Assembly (NCBI GenBank): GCA_038216175.1
Contig: JBBQQG010000008.1
Coordinates: forward strand, 1 to 45,521
DNA length: 45,521 bases
Direction of reading: 5' to 3'
Source of the DNA: JBBQQG01 sp038216175
Lineage (GTDB): Bacteria; Patescibacteriota; Saccharimonadia; Saccharimonadales; OMJO01
Shown here: in pieces, positions 15,492 through 24,110 of the stretch
How the letters are laid out: each line of letters starts with the position of its first letter
Position numbering within the stretch: position 1 is the stretch's first letter
Program-made: the position numbers and the translations under genes
The notes under the pieces: generated by a model
What the model was told of the DNA's origin: nothing
The model's database searches: none
Seen by the model: only the letters and a program-made list of their open reading frames with translations

Positions 15492-16790
15492 ATGTTAGAT
15501 ATTCAGTTCATCCGCGATAATGCCGATCTCGTTCAAGAAAAATCAAAACAGAAAAATGAAGATGTCGATATATCTAAGTTGTTATCTCTAGATAACGACC
15601 GACGACTACTTATTGGACAAATTGAAAGTATCCGAGTTGCCAGAAACGATTTATCGGATGGATTAAAGCAGACTAAACCGACTCAAACACAGATTGAAGA
15701 AGGCAAAAAACTGAAAATTCAGATATCTGAATTAGAAAATAAACTTCTACCAATTGATGTTGAATATTTTAAGCTGTTAAAAACTGTGCCTAATATGCCT
15801 CTTGAAAGTGTGCCAATAGGGTCAAGTGAAGATGACAATGTGATAGTTAAAGAAGTTGGTGAAAAAAATAACTTCGATTTTGAAGTCAAAAATCACGCTG
15901 AAATCGCTATACAAAAAGGCTGGCTCGATAAAGACCGCGCAGCTAAAGTTACCGGTGCCAGATTTGCCTATATTAAAGGTGATCTAGTTAAACTTCAGTT
16001 TGCATTAATTAATTTCGTCATCGATAAATTAACCGACCAAGACTTTATAAATAAAGTGATCTCGGATAATAATTTAAATGTGAGTAACAAGCCATTTATA
16101 CCTGTTTTACCGCCTTTAATGATTCGAACTGAGATTTATGATGCAATGGACAGGCTAGAGCCTAGAGACGATAGGTATAAGATCGATAATGAGGATTTGT
16201 GGCTTCAAGGAAGTGCAGAGCATGTGCTTGGAAGTATGCATGCTAATGAAATTTTGTCAGAAAACGAATTGCCCATAAGATATTTAGGCTATGCGACATC
16301 GTTTCGAAAAGAAGCAGGTACCTACGGCAAAGATATGGAAGGCTTATTTAGAATGCATCAATTCGACAAACTCGAAATGGAAAGTTTGAGCAAAGCTGAA
16401 ACCGGTCTGGCGGAACATTATTTCTTAGTTGCTATCCAAGAAGAGTTGATGAAACTGCTTCAAATTCCTTATCAGTTGCTGGATAAATGCACAGCTGACA
16501 TAGGTAAACCAAATGCCCGCGGAGTTGATATTAACGCTTGGCTACCTGGTCAAAATAAATACCGTGAAACTCATACCGCAGACTATATGACTGATTATCA
16601 GTCAAGGAGACTTAAGACACGTATGCGAAATACGTCGGGTGAAACAGAATTAATCCACACTAATGACGCTACTGCTATCCCGCTTTCTCGAATTCCGATA
16701 GCAATAATAGAAAACTATCAAACTAAAGATGGGGATGTATTAATCCCAGAAGTTATACAACCTTATATGATGGGCAAAAATAAGATTTAA
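15492..16790 (+). CDS. serS: Seryl-tRNA synthetase
   Basis: 432 residues, full length. The N-terminal antiparallel coiled coil (about 25-100) recognises the long variable arm of tRNASer. The class II core shows LPPLMIR, the TSE-like loop as LQGSAEHVL, motif 2 in GYATSFRKEAGTYGKDMEGLFRMHQFDKLE, and motif 3 in HTNDATAIPLSRIPIAIIEN. It heads a two-gene unit with hpf, whose Shine-Dalgarno follows the serS stop. Confidence 0.96.
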   Translation: MLDIQFIRDNADLVQEKSKQKNEDVDISKLLSLDNDRRLLIGQIESIRVARNDLSDGLKQTKPTQTQIEEGKKLKIQISELENKLLPIDVEYFKLLKTVPNMPLESVPIGSSEDDNVIVKEVGEKNNFDFEVKNHAEIAIQKGWLDKDRAAKVTGARFAYIKGDLVKLQFALINFVIDKLTDQDFINKVISDNNLNVSNKPFIPVLPPLMIRTEIYDAMDRLEPRDDRYKIDNEDLWLQGSAEHVLGSMHANEILSENELPIRYLGYATSFRKEAGTYGKDMEGLFRMHQFDKLEMESLSKAETGLAEHYFLVAIQEELMKLLQIPYQLLDKCTADIGKPNARGVDINAWLPGQNKYRETHTADYMTDYQSRRLKTRMRNTSGETELIHTNDATAIPLSRIPIAIIENYQTKDGDVLIPEVIQPYMMGKNKI

Positions 16791-16803
16791 AAGGAGTAGT
16801 AAT

Positions 16804-17160
16804 ATGATAAAGAAATTAGAAATTAGCGGTATTCATTCTACCGTAACTCCTGAACTTAGAAAATATGTAACAAAAAAGATTGGTAAGCTTGATCGATATC
16901 TGCCACGACATGCTAGAGACAGTGTGCATGTTGAAGTTTCATTAAAAGAGACAAAATCCAAAGAGAAAAAGCAGTGTACTTGCGAGGTAATTGTTTATTT
17001 ACCCAAAGAAGCATTAACGGCCAAAGAAGCTACTTTAAACATGTTTGCGGCTGTTGATATTGTCGAAGCTAAAATCAAGAATCAACTTAAGAAATATAAA
17101 GATCTTCATTCCAGCAATCGACTTCATAGACGACTGTTAGCACGATTGAAACGCAGTTAA
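16804..17160 (+). CDS. hpf: Ribosome hibernation factor, short HPF/RaiA family
   Basis: 118 residues. Single beta-alpha-beta-beta-beta-alpha domain that binds the decoding centre of idle ribosomes. Family landmarks: ISGIHSTVTPELRKYVTKKIGKLDRY, the central VEVSLKETK strand, and MFAAVDIVEAKIKNQLKKYKD. It lacks the C-terminal dimerisation domain of long HPF, ending instead in a basic tail (RLHRRLLARLKRS). AAGGAG (16791-16796) precedes the ATG by 7 bases. Confidence 0.92.
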   Translation: MIKKLEISGIHSTVTPELRKYVTKKIGKLDRYLPRHARDSVHVEVSLKETKSKEKKQCTCEVIVYLPKEALTAKEATLNMFAAVDIVEAKIKNQLKKYKDLHSSNRLHRRLLARLKRS

Positions 17161-17302
17161 GGGTATATTCTATTATTAAATATAGTATGAATCACTTTTT
17201 TGTGTCAAAAGTAGTAAAAAGTACGTCGGTAATTATCCTCTGTTAAGGTACAATAGTTATCAGTCACTTATGTCTGTTATTGCAAATAGGGAGTAATTAG
17301 TT

Positions 17303-19906
17303 GTGAATAGAATTTTGAAAAGGGTACTTGGCGACCCTCAAGCTAAAACGGTTAAAAGAATGCGAAAACGCGTTAAGGATGTTAATGCATTGGCGGACAA
17401 GTATAAAAAGATGTCTGATAAAGAGTTAGCAGGACAAACTACAGTACTTCAGACTAGGTTAAAAAAAGAGAGTTTAGACAAATTGCTACCAGATGCATTT
17501 GCTGTAGTCAGAGAAGTCGCAACCAGAACATTAGGGCAACGGCATTTCGACGTTCAACTGATCGGCGGTATGGTGCTTCATGAAGGAAATGTTAGTGAAA
17601 TGAAGACTGGCGAAGGCAAAACCATAATGGCAACTTTGCCTGTTTATTTGAATGGTATAACTAAAAAAGGCGTCCATATCGTTACTGTAAATGAGTATTT
17701 GGCACAGAGAGATGCCGGTTGGATGGCACAAATTTATGATTTTCTTGGACTGAGTGTCGGGGTTATTATCGCCGATGAGTCACTAGTTTATGATAAAGAT
17801 TATGAAAATACTGATCACGATGACCCTAGAATGCACCATTTGCGTCCTACCACTCGTCAGGAAGCATATAAGGCAGATATTACTTACGGGACCAACAATG
17901 AGTTTGGTTTCGACTATTTAAGAGATAACATGGTTAGAGAGGTTGATCAGTTAAGGCAAAGAGAACTTCATTACGCGATAGTCGATGAAGTCGACTCAAT
18001 TTTAATTGATGAAGCTCGGACGCCGTTAATTATTTCGGCGCCGTCGGTTACTAGCGGCAGTGCTTATTCTCAATTTTCCAAAGTCGTTAGGCAGCTGAAA
18101 GAAGAGACTGATTATGAAAAAGACGAAAAACGAAAAAGTGTAGTACTGACTGATGCCGGTATTGAACACGTTGAAAAAATCCTAGGGATTACGAATCTTT
18201 ATTCTACAGATAATATAAGAACAATCTATCATTTAGATCAATCACTTAAAGCTGAGGCTTTGTTCAAAAGGGATAAGGACTACGTAGTTACGACTGATGG
18301 TGAAGTTGTAATCGTTGATGAGTTCACTGGTAGATTGTTAAAAGGACGAAGATACAACGAAGGATTGCACCAGGCAATCGAAGCAAAAGAAGGTGTAGAA
18401 GTACAAGAAGAATCGATGACACTTGCTACGATATCTTTTCAAAACTACTTCAGGTTATACGAAAAACTGGCAGGCATGACCGGAACTGCACAAACTGAAA
18501 GTGAAGAATTCCATCAGATATATAAACTAGATGTAGTTGAAGTCCCAGCGAATAAAAAAATTGTTCGTCAAGATAGGGCTGACAGAATTTACAAAACAGA
18601 AATGGGTAAGTTTAAAGCGATAATCAAAGAAGTTAATACACTTCATACTAAAGGCCAACCTGTACTAATTGGATCGGCTTCGATAGAAAAGAACGAAGTT
18701 TTAGGCGAGTTATTACTAAAATCTGGTATCCCGCATCAGCTATTAAACGCAAAAAATAATGAAAGAGAAGCATCTACGATCGCCAAAGCCGGTGAAAAAG
18801 GAGCAGTTACACTGGCCACAAATATTGCCGGCCGAGGTACAGATATCGTTCTTGGCGAAGGTGTTAAAGATTTAGGTGGACTTTTCGTTCTAGGATCCGA
18901 GAGACATGAATCAAGAAGAATAGACAACCAGTTGCGAGGTCGTTCGGGTAGACAGGGTGATCCCGGAATAACTCAGTTTTTTGTAAGTACGGAAGACGAT
19001 TTAATGAGGATTTTTGGAGGCGACCGTATTGGAGCAATCATGGAGCGTTTAGGTGTCGACGATGAAACCCCAATTGAAAATCGTGTAATAAGTAAAAGTT
19101 TGGAAGGTGCACAAAAAAAAGTAGAAGGTTATAATTTTGATGCAAGAAAGAACGTTGTCCAGTATGACGACGTTATGAACAGGCACCGAAAAGCTACTTA
19201 CGCAATGCGTCGGGAAATATTACTACAAGCAGATATTAAAAAAAGGATAAAATTATTTATAGAAGATGAAGTCAGAGCTCTCGCATCATCTCCGCAGCTA
19301 CTGAGCGATAAATTTGAATCTGTTATTAAAGAAGTGCTTCCTTTTGACGATGAAGCTCTAGATCGATTATTTAGTTCTGATGCCAGCAAATTTTCGAAAG
19401 TGTTAAAAACTGAAGCTTTAGAACTTTATCAGTCTAGAGAAGTTGCATTTACAGAAGATGTCATGCGTAAAGTTGAAAGAGATATTTACTTACAGGTACT
19501 CGACAATCTCTGGATGGAGCATCTGGAAAATATGGATCACCTTCGAGAAGGTATACATTGGATAAGCGTTGGGCAAAGGGATCCCTTGGTAGAGTATCGA
19601 CGTCAGGGACAACATCTATTTGAAACAATGCAGGCAACACTTAGGCATGATGTGGTTAAGTCGTTATTCAGTGCCCAGCCAGTAGACATGGACCACATGC
19701 ATGATCCTATAGAAACTGAACTTACTAGAGCGGCACGGCAATCGGTCGATAATGCAGATCGTATCTTGCAAGCAGACGAGTTTGAAGAAACAGATTTTGT
19801 GGCTAAGAAAACCGGCCAAAAGATTAAAAAACAAGTTAATAGTTCAAGAAAAAAAGCACATAAAATAGAAAGACAACGAAAAAAAGCTGGGAAACGACGA
19901 AAGTAG
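17303..19906 (+). CDS. secA: Preprotein translocase ATPase SecA
   Basis: 867 residues. Motor that drives secretory proteins through SecYEG. Visible are Walker A EMKTGEGKT, the DEAD-type Walker B YAIVDEVDSILIDEARTPLIIS, the preprotein cross-linking region, motif V LATNIAGRGTDIVLG, arginine finger region SRRIDNQLRGRSGRQGDPG, and the helical scaffold with MEHLENMDHLREGIHW. The C-terminal zinc/SecB-binding Cys motif is missing; the protein ends in a lysine/arginine-rich tail. Start is GTG with GGGAG (17289-17293) 9 bases upstream and a TACAAT box at 17249-17254. The 142-base gap before it holds no other feature I can support. Confidence 0.97.
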   Translation: MNRILKRVLGDPQAKTVKRMRKRVKDVNALADKYKKMSDKELAGQTTVLQTRLKKESLDKLLPDAFAVVREVATRTLGQRHFDVQLIGGMVLHEGNVSEMKTGEGKTIMATLPVYLNGITKKGVHIVTVNEYLAQRDAGWMAQIYDFLGLSVGVIIADESLVYDKDYENTDHDDPRMHHLRPTTRQEAYKADITYGTNNEFGFDYLRDNMVREVDQLRQRELHYAIVDEVDSILIDEARTPLIISAPSVTSGSAYSQFSKVVRQLKEETDYEKDEKRKSVVLTDAGIEHVEKILGITNLYSTDNIRTIYHLDQSLKAEALFKRDKDYVVTTDGEVVIVDEFTGRLLKGRRYNEGLHQAIEAKEGVEVQEESMTLATISFQNYFRLYEKLAGMTGTAQTESEEFHQIYKLDVVEVPANKKIVRQDRADRIYKTEMGKFKAIIKEVNTLHTKGQPVLIGSASIEKNEVLGELLLKSGIPHQLLNAKNNEREASTIAKAGEKGAVTLATNIAGRGTDIVLGEGVKDLGGLFVLGSERHESRRIDNQLRGRSGRQGDPGITQFFVSTEDDLMRIFGGDRIGAIMERLGVDDETPIENRVISKSLEGAQKKVEGYNFDARKNVVQYDDVMNRHRKATYAMRREILLQADIKKRIKLFIEDEVRALASSPQLLSDKFESVIKEVLPFDDEALDRLFSSDASKFSKVLKTEALELYQSREVAFTEDVMRKVERDIYLQVLDNLWMEHLENMDHLREGIHWISVGQRDPLVEYRRQGQHLFETMQATLRHDVVKSLFSAQPVDMDHMHDPIETELTRAARQSVDNADRILQADEFEETDFVAKKTGQKIKKQVNSSRKKAHKIERQRKKAGKRRK

Positions 19907-19919
19907 TCAATATTTAAAT

Positions 19920-21206
19920 ATGAAACATATAGTAAGTGAAGTAAGTTTAAAAAATGGCGCCAAAGGTTTGTTTATACATGTTCCAGACGCAAGTGTAATG
20001 ACATTTGAAATTAATTTTAGGGCCGGAGAATATCTTGTTCAAAGAGAAAAATGGGAAACTCCACACTTGATGGAACATGTTCTTCTAGGAGCAAATCAAT
20101 TAATCCCCAAGGCACGAGCATTTCAAGCCGAATTCGAAAAAAATGGCGCCTATTGCAATGCAAGCACAGGAACTTACGATATTATTTATGAAGCTGAGTG
20201 TGCAGATTTTGAATGGGATAGGATTGCCGATTTGCTGCTCACAGCTATTACTAAACCATTATTCTTAGAAGAAGAATTCGTGGCAGAATTTGGAAATGTC
20301 CGCGAGGAATTAACCGCTAGATCAAACAATCATTTTCGTCATTTAAGTCTAGCACTGCGATCAGCTTATGGCTTTAAAGTCTTGACTGATCAGACAAGAC
20401 TGGATCTAATGGAAAATGTTACTTTATCAGATATCAAATTTCATTATGAGTCGACACATTCTACTAAGAATCTGAGATTTGTCTTAGCTGGTCAGCTGCC
20501 GTTATCTCGGCGCAAACTAGTTGAAGGTTTAATTGAGAATATAGAGTTGCCTATAGGTAATAAGAGAATTGAGTTGCCGACCGAAAAGCCAAAATCTATA
20601 AAAAAGCCGCTATATATAAACAACGAGACTGTTAAAAATTTATATTTTTATTTAGATACTTTTTTATTAAGAAAAATGGCTGAAACTGAATATGACGCAT
20701 TAGGTTTGATTAATTCGATGTTAACCGAAACGCTATATTCGAGAATTCTTGGAACAGCCAGAGAACGCGGTCTAGTTTACAGTATGAGTTCTGGTATTGG
20801 ACAGGCTAAAGACAGTAGCAATTGGTGGTTTGGATCACAGATAATGCCGAAAAATGCAGTCGCACTGTTCGAAATTATACGCACCGAGCTTAACGCAGTG
20901 TTTGAAGCCAATATTTTAGAATCCGATATAGCAGCCGCAAAACAGTACTCGTTAGGTAGATTTCAAAGAAGCGGGCAAACCGTTAGCGGTGTTGCAGCCG
21001 GATATAGTTCAAGATATTTTTTTGATGGGGAAATAGACGATTATTACAAAGTTCCTGAAAGAATTTCGGCAATAACTAAAGATTCCGTAGTTAAAGTAGC
21101 CAGATCAATGTTTACCGACAAAGTTTTCGGGTTGGGGGTTCTTGGTAACTGCGGCGAAGTGTTTGCGAACGATCTTCAAAAGCACATAAATACTCTTTGG
21201 CAATAA
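19920..21206 (+). CDS. M16-family zinc peptidase
   Basis: 428 residues, two M16 half-domains. The inverted zinc motif HLMEH (HxxEH) is near residue 48 with the downstream glutamate region VREELTARSNN about 75 residues later, and the C-terminal half carries the usual arginine/tyrosine block ARERGLVYSMSSGIG. A catalytically competent subunit. M16B enzymes often come as an active/inactive gene pair; only one gene is present here, so a homodimer or a partner elsewhere must be assumed. The stop codon lies inside a perfect inverted repeat. Confidence 0.9.
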   Translation: MKHIVSEVSLKNGAKGLFIHVPDASVMTFEINFRAGEYLVQREKWETPHLMEHVLLGANQLIPKARAFQAEFEKNGAYCNASTGTYDIIYEAECADFEWDRIADLLLTAITKPLFLEEEFVAEFGNVREELTARSNNHFRHLSLALRSAYGFKVLTDQTRLDLMENVTLSDIKFHYESTHSTKNLRFVLAGQLPLSRRKLVEGLIENIELPIGNKRIELPTEKPKSIKKPLYINNETVKNLYFYLDTFLLRKMAETEYDALGLINSMLTETLYSRILGTARERGLVYSMSSGIGQAKDSSNWWFGSQIMPKNAVALFEIIRTELNAVFEANILESDIAAAKQYSLGRFQRSGQTVSGVAAGYSSRYFFDGEIDDYYKVPERISAITKDSVVKVARSMFTDKVFGLGVLGNCGEVFANDLQKHINTLWQ

Positions 21207-21237
21207 GTATACAGAAGCACGACTCCTGTATACTTAT
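21203..21237. repeat. 12-bp perfect inverted repeat covering M16 stop and prfB -10
   Basis: ATAAGTATACAG (21203-21214), an 11-base loop, and the exact reverse complement CTGTATACTTAT (21226-21237). The left arm contains the M16 stop codon; the right arm contains TATACT (21229-21234), which ends 8 bases before the prfB ATG. No T-run follows, so it is a poor intrinsic terminator; it may be an operator over the prfB promoter or an mRNA 3' hairpin. Confidence 0.65.
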
Positions 21238-21242
21238 CAATA

Positions 21243-22334
21243 ATGGAAGAAGTTACAAAGCAATATGACCAGTTATTAGCTGAAATAAAAGATGTTTCTG
21301 ATAAATTAATGTTGAGTCAACTTAAACGCGAATATGAAGAACTCACAAGAGAAAGTCAGGATGATGGATTTTGGAATAATTCTCAAACTGCTCAATCTAA
21401 AATGAAACGCTTAAGTATTTTAGAGTTACGTATATCACCATGGCAACAGCTTAGTCAGAACTTGGCTGAGTTAAATGAACTGATTGAATTAAATGACGAA
21501 AGTCTAATAACTGATTTAGAGACACAACTCATTAAGTTATCGACTAAAACAGGCGAGCTTAAAAAAATGCTTAAATTCGTAGGTCCATTTGACGATCATG
21601 ATGCTATTGTTGGCATTCACGCAGGTGCGGGTGGCACTGATGCACAAGACTGGGCACAGATGCTTCAAAGAATGTATATCCGATATGCAGAATCAAATAA
21701 AATGAAAGTCAAATTAGTTCAAGAATCAATTGGTGAAGAAGCTGGAATTAAAAGTGTAACATTTGAAATCATAGGTGAATCGGCTTATGGGCATTTAAAA
21801 GGCGAACATGGTATACATAGATTAGTCAGACTTAGTCCATATAATTCAGATAATCTCCGTCAAACAAGTTTTGCAAAAGTCGAAATAATGCCAAAAATAG
21901 ATCAGCCTAATGAAATAGAAATTGACGAAAAAGACTTAAAGATAGATGTTTACAGAAGCGGTGGGCATGGTGGGCAAAGCGTTAATACGACAGATTCAGC
22001 TGTCAGAGTAACCCACCTACCAACCGGTATAGTAGTAGCAATACAAAACGAACGTAGCCAGCTTCAGAATAAAGAAACTGCGATGACGATTATCAGATCT
22101 AAATTAGCACAATTAAAGCTCGAGCAACACCAAGATAATCTTCGTCAATTAAAGGGGCCGAATGAGCAAGCTGCTTGGGGTAATCAAATTAGAAGTTACG
22201 TACTTCATCCGTATAAGCAGGTAAAAGATCTTCGTACAAAATATGAAAGTAGCGATGTAGAAAGTGTTTTAAATGGCGATTTGGACGCGTTAATAGAGGC
22301 TTACGAGGAGTTCACGCTAGAACACCCTAACTGA
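21243..22334 (+). CDS. prfB: Peptide chain release factor 2 without the programmed frameshift
   Basis: 363 residues in one uninterrupted frame. RF2 ends translation at UAA and UGA. The peptidyl-hydrolysis motif GGQ is present in RSGGHGGQSVNTTDSAVR. The codon-recognition tripeptide, SPF in most RF2 proteins, reads SPY here (RLVRLSPYNSDNLRQTSF), which still marks RF2 rather than RF1 (PxT). The usual autoregulatory CUU-UGA frameshift near codon 25 is absent. Its presence and its own TGA stop argue against UGA recoding. Transcript likely leaderless from TATACT 8 bases upstream. Confidence 0.94.
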   Translation: MEEVTKQYDQLLAEIKDVSDKLMLSQLKREYEELTRESQDDGFWNNSQTAQSKMKRLSILELRISPWQQLSQNLAELNELIELNDESLITDLETQLIKLSTKTGELKKMLKFVGPFDDHDAIVGIHAGAGGTDAQDWAQMLQRMYIRYAESNKMKVKLVQESIGEEAGIKSVTFEIIGESAYGHLKGEHGIHRLVRLSPYNSDNLRQTSFAKVEIMPKIDQPNEIEIDEKDLKIDVYRSGGHGGQSVNTTDSAVRVTHLPTGIVVAIQNERSQLQNKETAMTIIRSKLAQLKLEQHQDNLRQLKGPNEQAAWGNQIRSYVLHPYKQVKDLRTKYESSDVESVLNGDLDALIEAYEEFTLEHPN

Positions 22335-22343
22335 TACTTAATT

Positions 22344-22352
22344 TGCTATAAT
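22344..22352 (+). promoter_or_regulatory. Extended -10 of ftsE
   Basis: TGC plus TATAAT (22347-22352); the ATG begins 7 bases later. No Shine-Dalgarno, so ftsE is predicted leaderless. Confidence 0.65.
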
Positions 22353-22359
22353 AGAGCTA

Positions 22360-23055
22360 ATGATTTTGTTTGACAGGGTAAGTAAAGTATATTCTCGAAC
22401 CGGTAATGCTCTCGATCGTATCAGCTTACACGTAGAACCTAAAGAATTTGTGATTATAGTGGGAAAAAGCGGTGCCGGTAAGTCGACATTGCTAAAACTA
22501 CTTACTCGTGAAGAGCGTCCTACGAGCGGTAAGATAGTTGTCGGTGGACTGGATTATGATAAGTTGAAAGACCGAGACATACCATTAATTAGAAGAAAAA
22601 TCGGCGTAGTATTTCAAGATTTTAAGCTCTTACCTAATAAAAATGTTTTTGAAAATGTAGCATTCGCATTAGAAATTGTAGGTTATGGCAATAGGGAAAT
22701 ACAGCATACAGTTCCTAGAGTACTTGAAATAGTTGGATTAAAGGGCAAAGAAAAAAATATGCCGCTTCAGCTTTCTGGTGGCGAAAGGCAAAGAGTCGCA
22801 ATAGCCAGAGCTATTGTTCGACAGCCGAAAATACTTATTGCTGACGAACCAACTGGAAACCTCGATCCTAAACATGCTTGGGATATAATAAAGATCCTTG
22901 AAAAGATTAATCGATATGGAACGACAGTACTTTTAACTACTCACAATCAAGATATCGTAAATCGTTTAAAAAGGCGCGTGATTACAATAGATGACGGAAA
23001 AGTTTCTAGCGACAGAGCAAATGCCGAGTATCATCAACGGAGTGATCAGAAGTGA
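22360..23055 (+). CDS. ftsE: Cell division ATPase FtsE
   Basis: 231 residues. ABC ATPase of the FtsEX complex, which couples cytoplasmic ATP use to activation of cell-wall hydrolases outside. Opens MILFDRVSKVYSRTGNALDRI; Walker A GKSGAGKST, FtsE-typical GVVFQDFKLLP after the Q loop, signature LSGGERQRVAIARAI, Walker B ILIADEPTGNLD, switch TTHN. Its TGA overlaps the GTG of ftsX (GTGA), so the two are coupled. Confidence 0.95.
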   Translation: MILFDRVSKVYSRTGNALDRISLHVEPKEFVIIVGKSGAGKSTLLKLLTREERPTSGKIVVGGLDYDKLKDRDIPLIRRKIGVVFQDFKLLPNKNVFENVAFALEIVGYGNREIQHTVPRVLEIVGLKGKEKNMPLQLSGGERQRVAIARAIVRQPKILIADEPTGNLDPKHAWDIIKILEKINRYGTTVLLTTHNQDIVNRLKRRVITIDDGKVSSDRANAEYHQRSDQK

Positions 23056-23996
23056 GTCGTAAGCTAATTACTTTTTGGCGAATAATAAAAGCCGGACTAC
23101 AAAATTTTTTAAGAAACGCAACACTTGCAATCGCGGCTATCGCGGTTATGGTCATCACTCTTACCATAGTTCTATTTTCAGTAATAGCTAATGCAACTTT
23201 TGCCAATACCGTCCAGCAGATCACTGACAAAATCGATGTGTCAGTTTATTTGAAAGACAGCGTTACTGCAGATCAAAAAAATAAACTTATTACAGATGTA
23301 TCCGGCCTAGGTAATGTTAAATCAGTAAATTATATTTCTAAAGAGGATGCGCTTGCATTGTATAAACAACAAAACCAGAGTAATTTAGATCTATTGCTTG
23401 CTATTTCTCAAACTGATAATCCGCTACCAGCCAGCTTGTTGATAAAACCAAGAGATCCTAATAAGATCGACCAAATAAAAAACTTCTTAGAAAAACCAGA
23501 TGTAAAAGCTTTTCAGTCAGACCAAACATCTTATTCCGGTGATCGGAAAGACGCGATTGATAAAATATCTAAGGCTACAAAATTGTTTCGAGAAATTGGT
23601 ATAGTCGGAGTTATTATTTTTATGCTCGTATCGATGCTAATAATCTTTAATACTATTAGGATGGCAATATTTAATAGAAGAGATGAGCTGACGATTATGA
23701 GGTTGCTCGGCGCTAGCTCATGGTATATAAGAGGTCCGTTTATAGTTGAGACTGTATTATACGGAGTAATATCTGCAATTATTTCGGTAACTCTTTGTAA
23801 TACGCTATTTGTTGTATCATCGTCTGCTTTTGATGCAAGCAGTCTTGGGATACTAGATATTAAATATTCGAATAATTATTTCGCAACACATTTTTGGATT
23901 ATATTGGCGGTTCAACTATCAATAGGTATAATAATAGGAGCCGCATCATCCCTAATTGCAACGCGGCGATACCTCAAATTTAAGACAAGCAAATAA
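23052..23996 (+). CDS. ftsX: Cell division permease FtsX
   Basis: 314 residues. TM1 at about 22-45, an extracellular loop 46-180 of the PcsB/CwlO-binding type (IDVSVYLKDSVTADQK, VKSVNYISKEDAL), then three more membrane helices with the FtsX motif RMAIFNRRDELTIMRLLGASSWYIRGPF. GTG start overlapping the ftsE stop. The next gene encodes a coiled-coil CHAP hydrolase, the normal target of FtsEX. Confidence 0.95.
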   Translation: MSRKLITFWRIIKAGLQNFLRNATLAIAAIAVMVITLTIVLFSVIANATFANTVQQITDKIDVSVYLKDSVTADQKNKLITDVSGLGNVKSVNYISKEDALALYKQQNQSNLDLLLAISQTDNPLPASLLIKPRDPNKIDQIKNFLEKPDVKAFQSDQTSYSGDRKDAIDKISKATKLFREIGIVGVIIFMLVSMLIIFNTIRMAIFNRRDELTIMRLLGASSWYIRGPFIVETVLYGVISAIISVTLCNTLFVVSSSAFDASSLGILDIKYSNNYFATHFWIILAVQLSIGIIIGAASSLIATRRYLKFKTSK

Positions 23997-24110
23997 ATAT
24001 TATTTAATATTCAATAATTAAACCGATCAAGGTGGTATTTACGTTTGACACAAGCATTGAAAATCGTTGTATGGTGTGTTAATATAATTAAGGTAATTGC
24101 AAACAAAAAA

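Noticed and set aside
17161..17230. Antisense promoter downstream of hpf (minus-strand TTGACA with a TATATT about 18 bases on)
   Set aside because: Nothing sensible would be transcribed except hpf antisense, and such matches are expected by chance in AT-rich DNA.
24045..24110. TTG 24045 as the start of the CHAP hydrolase
   Set aside because: TTG is part of a TTGACA -35 box, and the added 22 residues would place a second hydrophobic stretch before a complete signal peptide that begins at ATG 24111.
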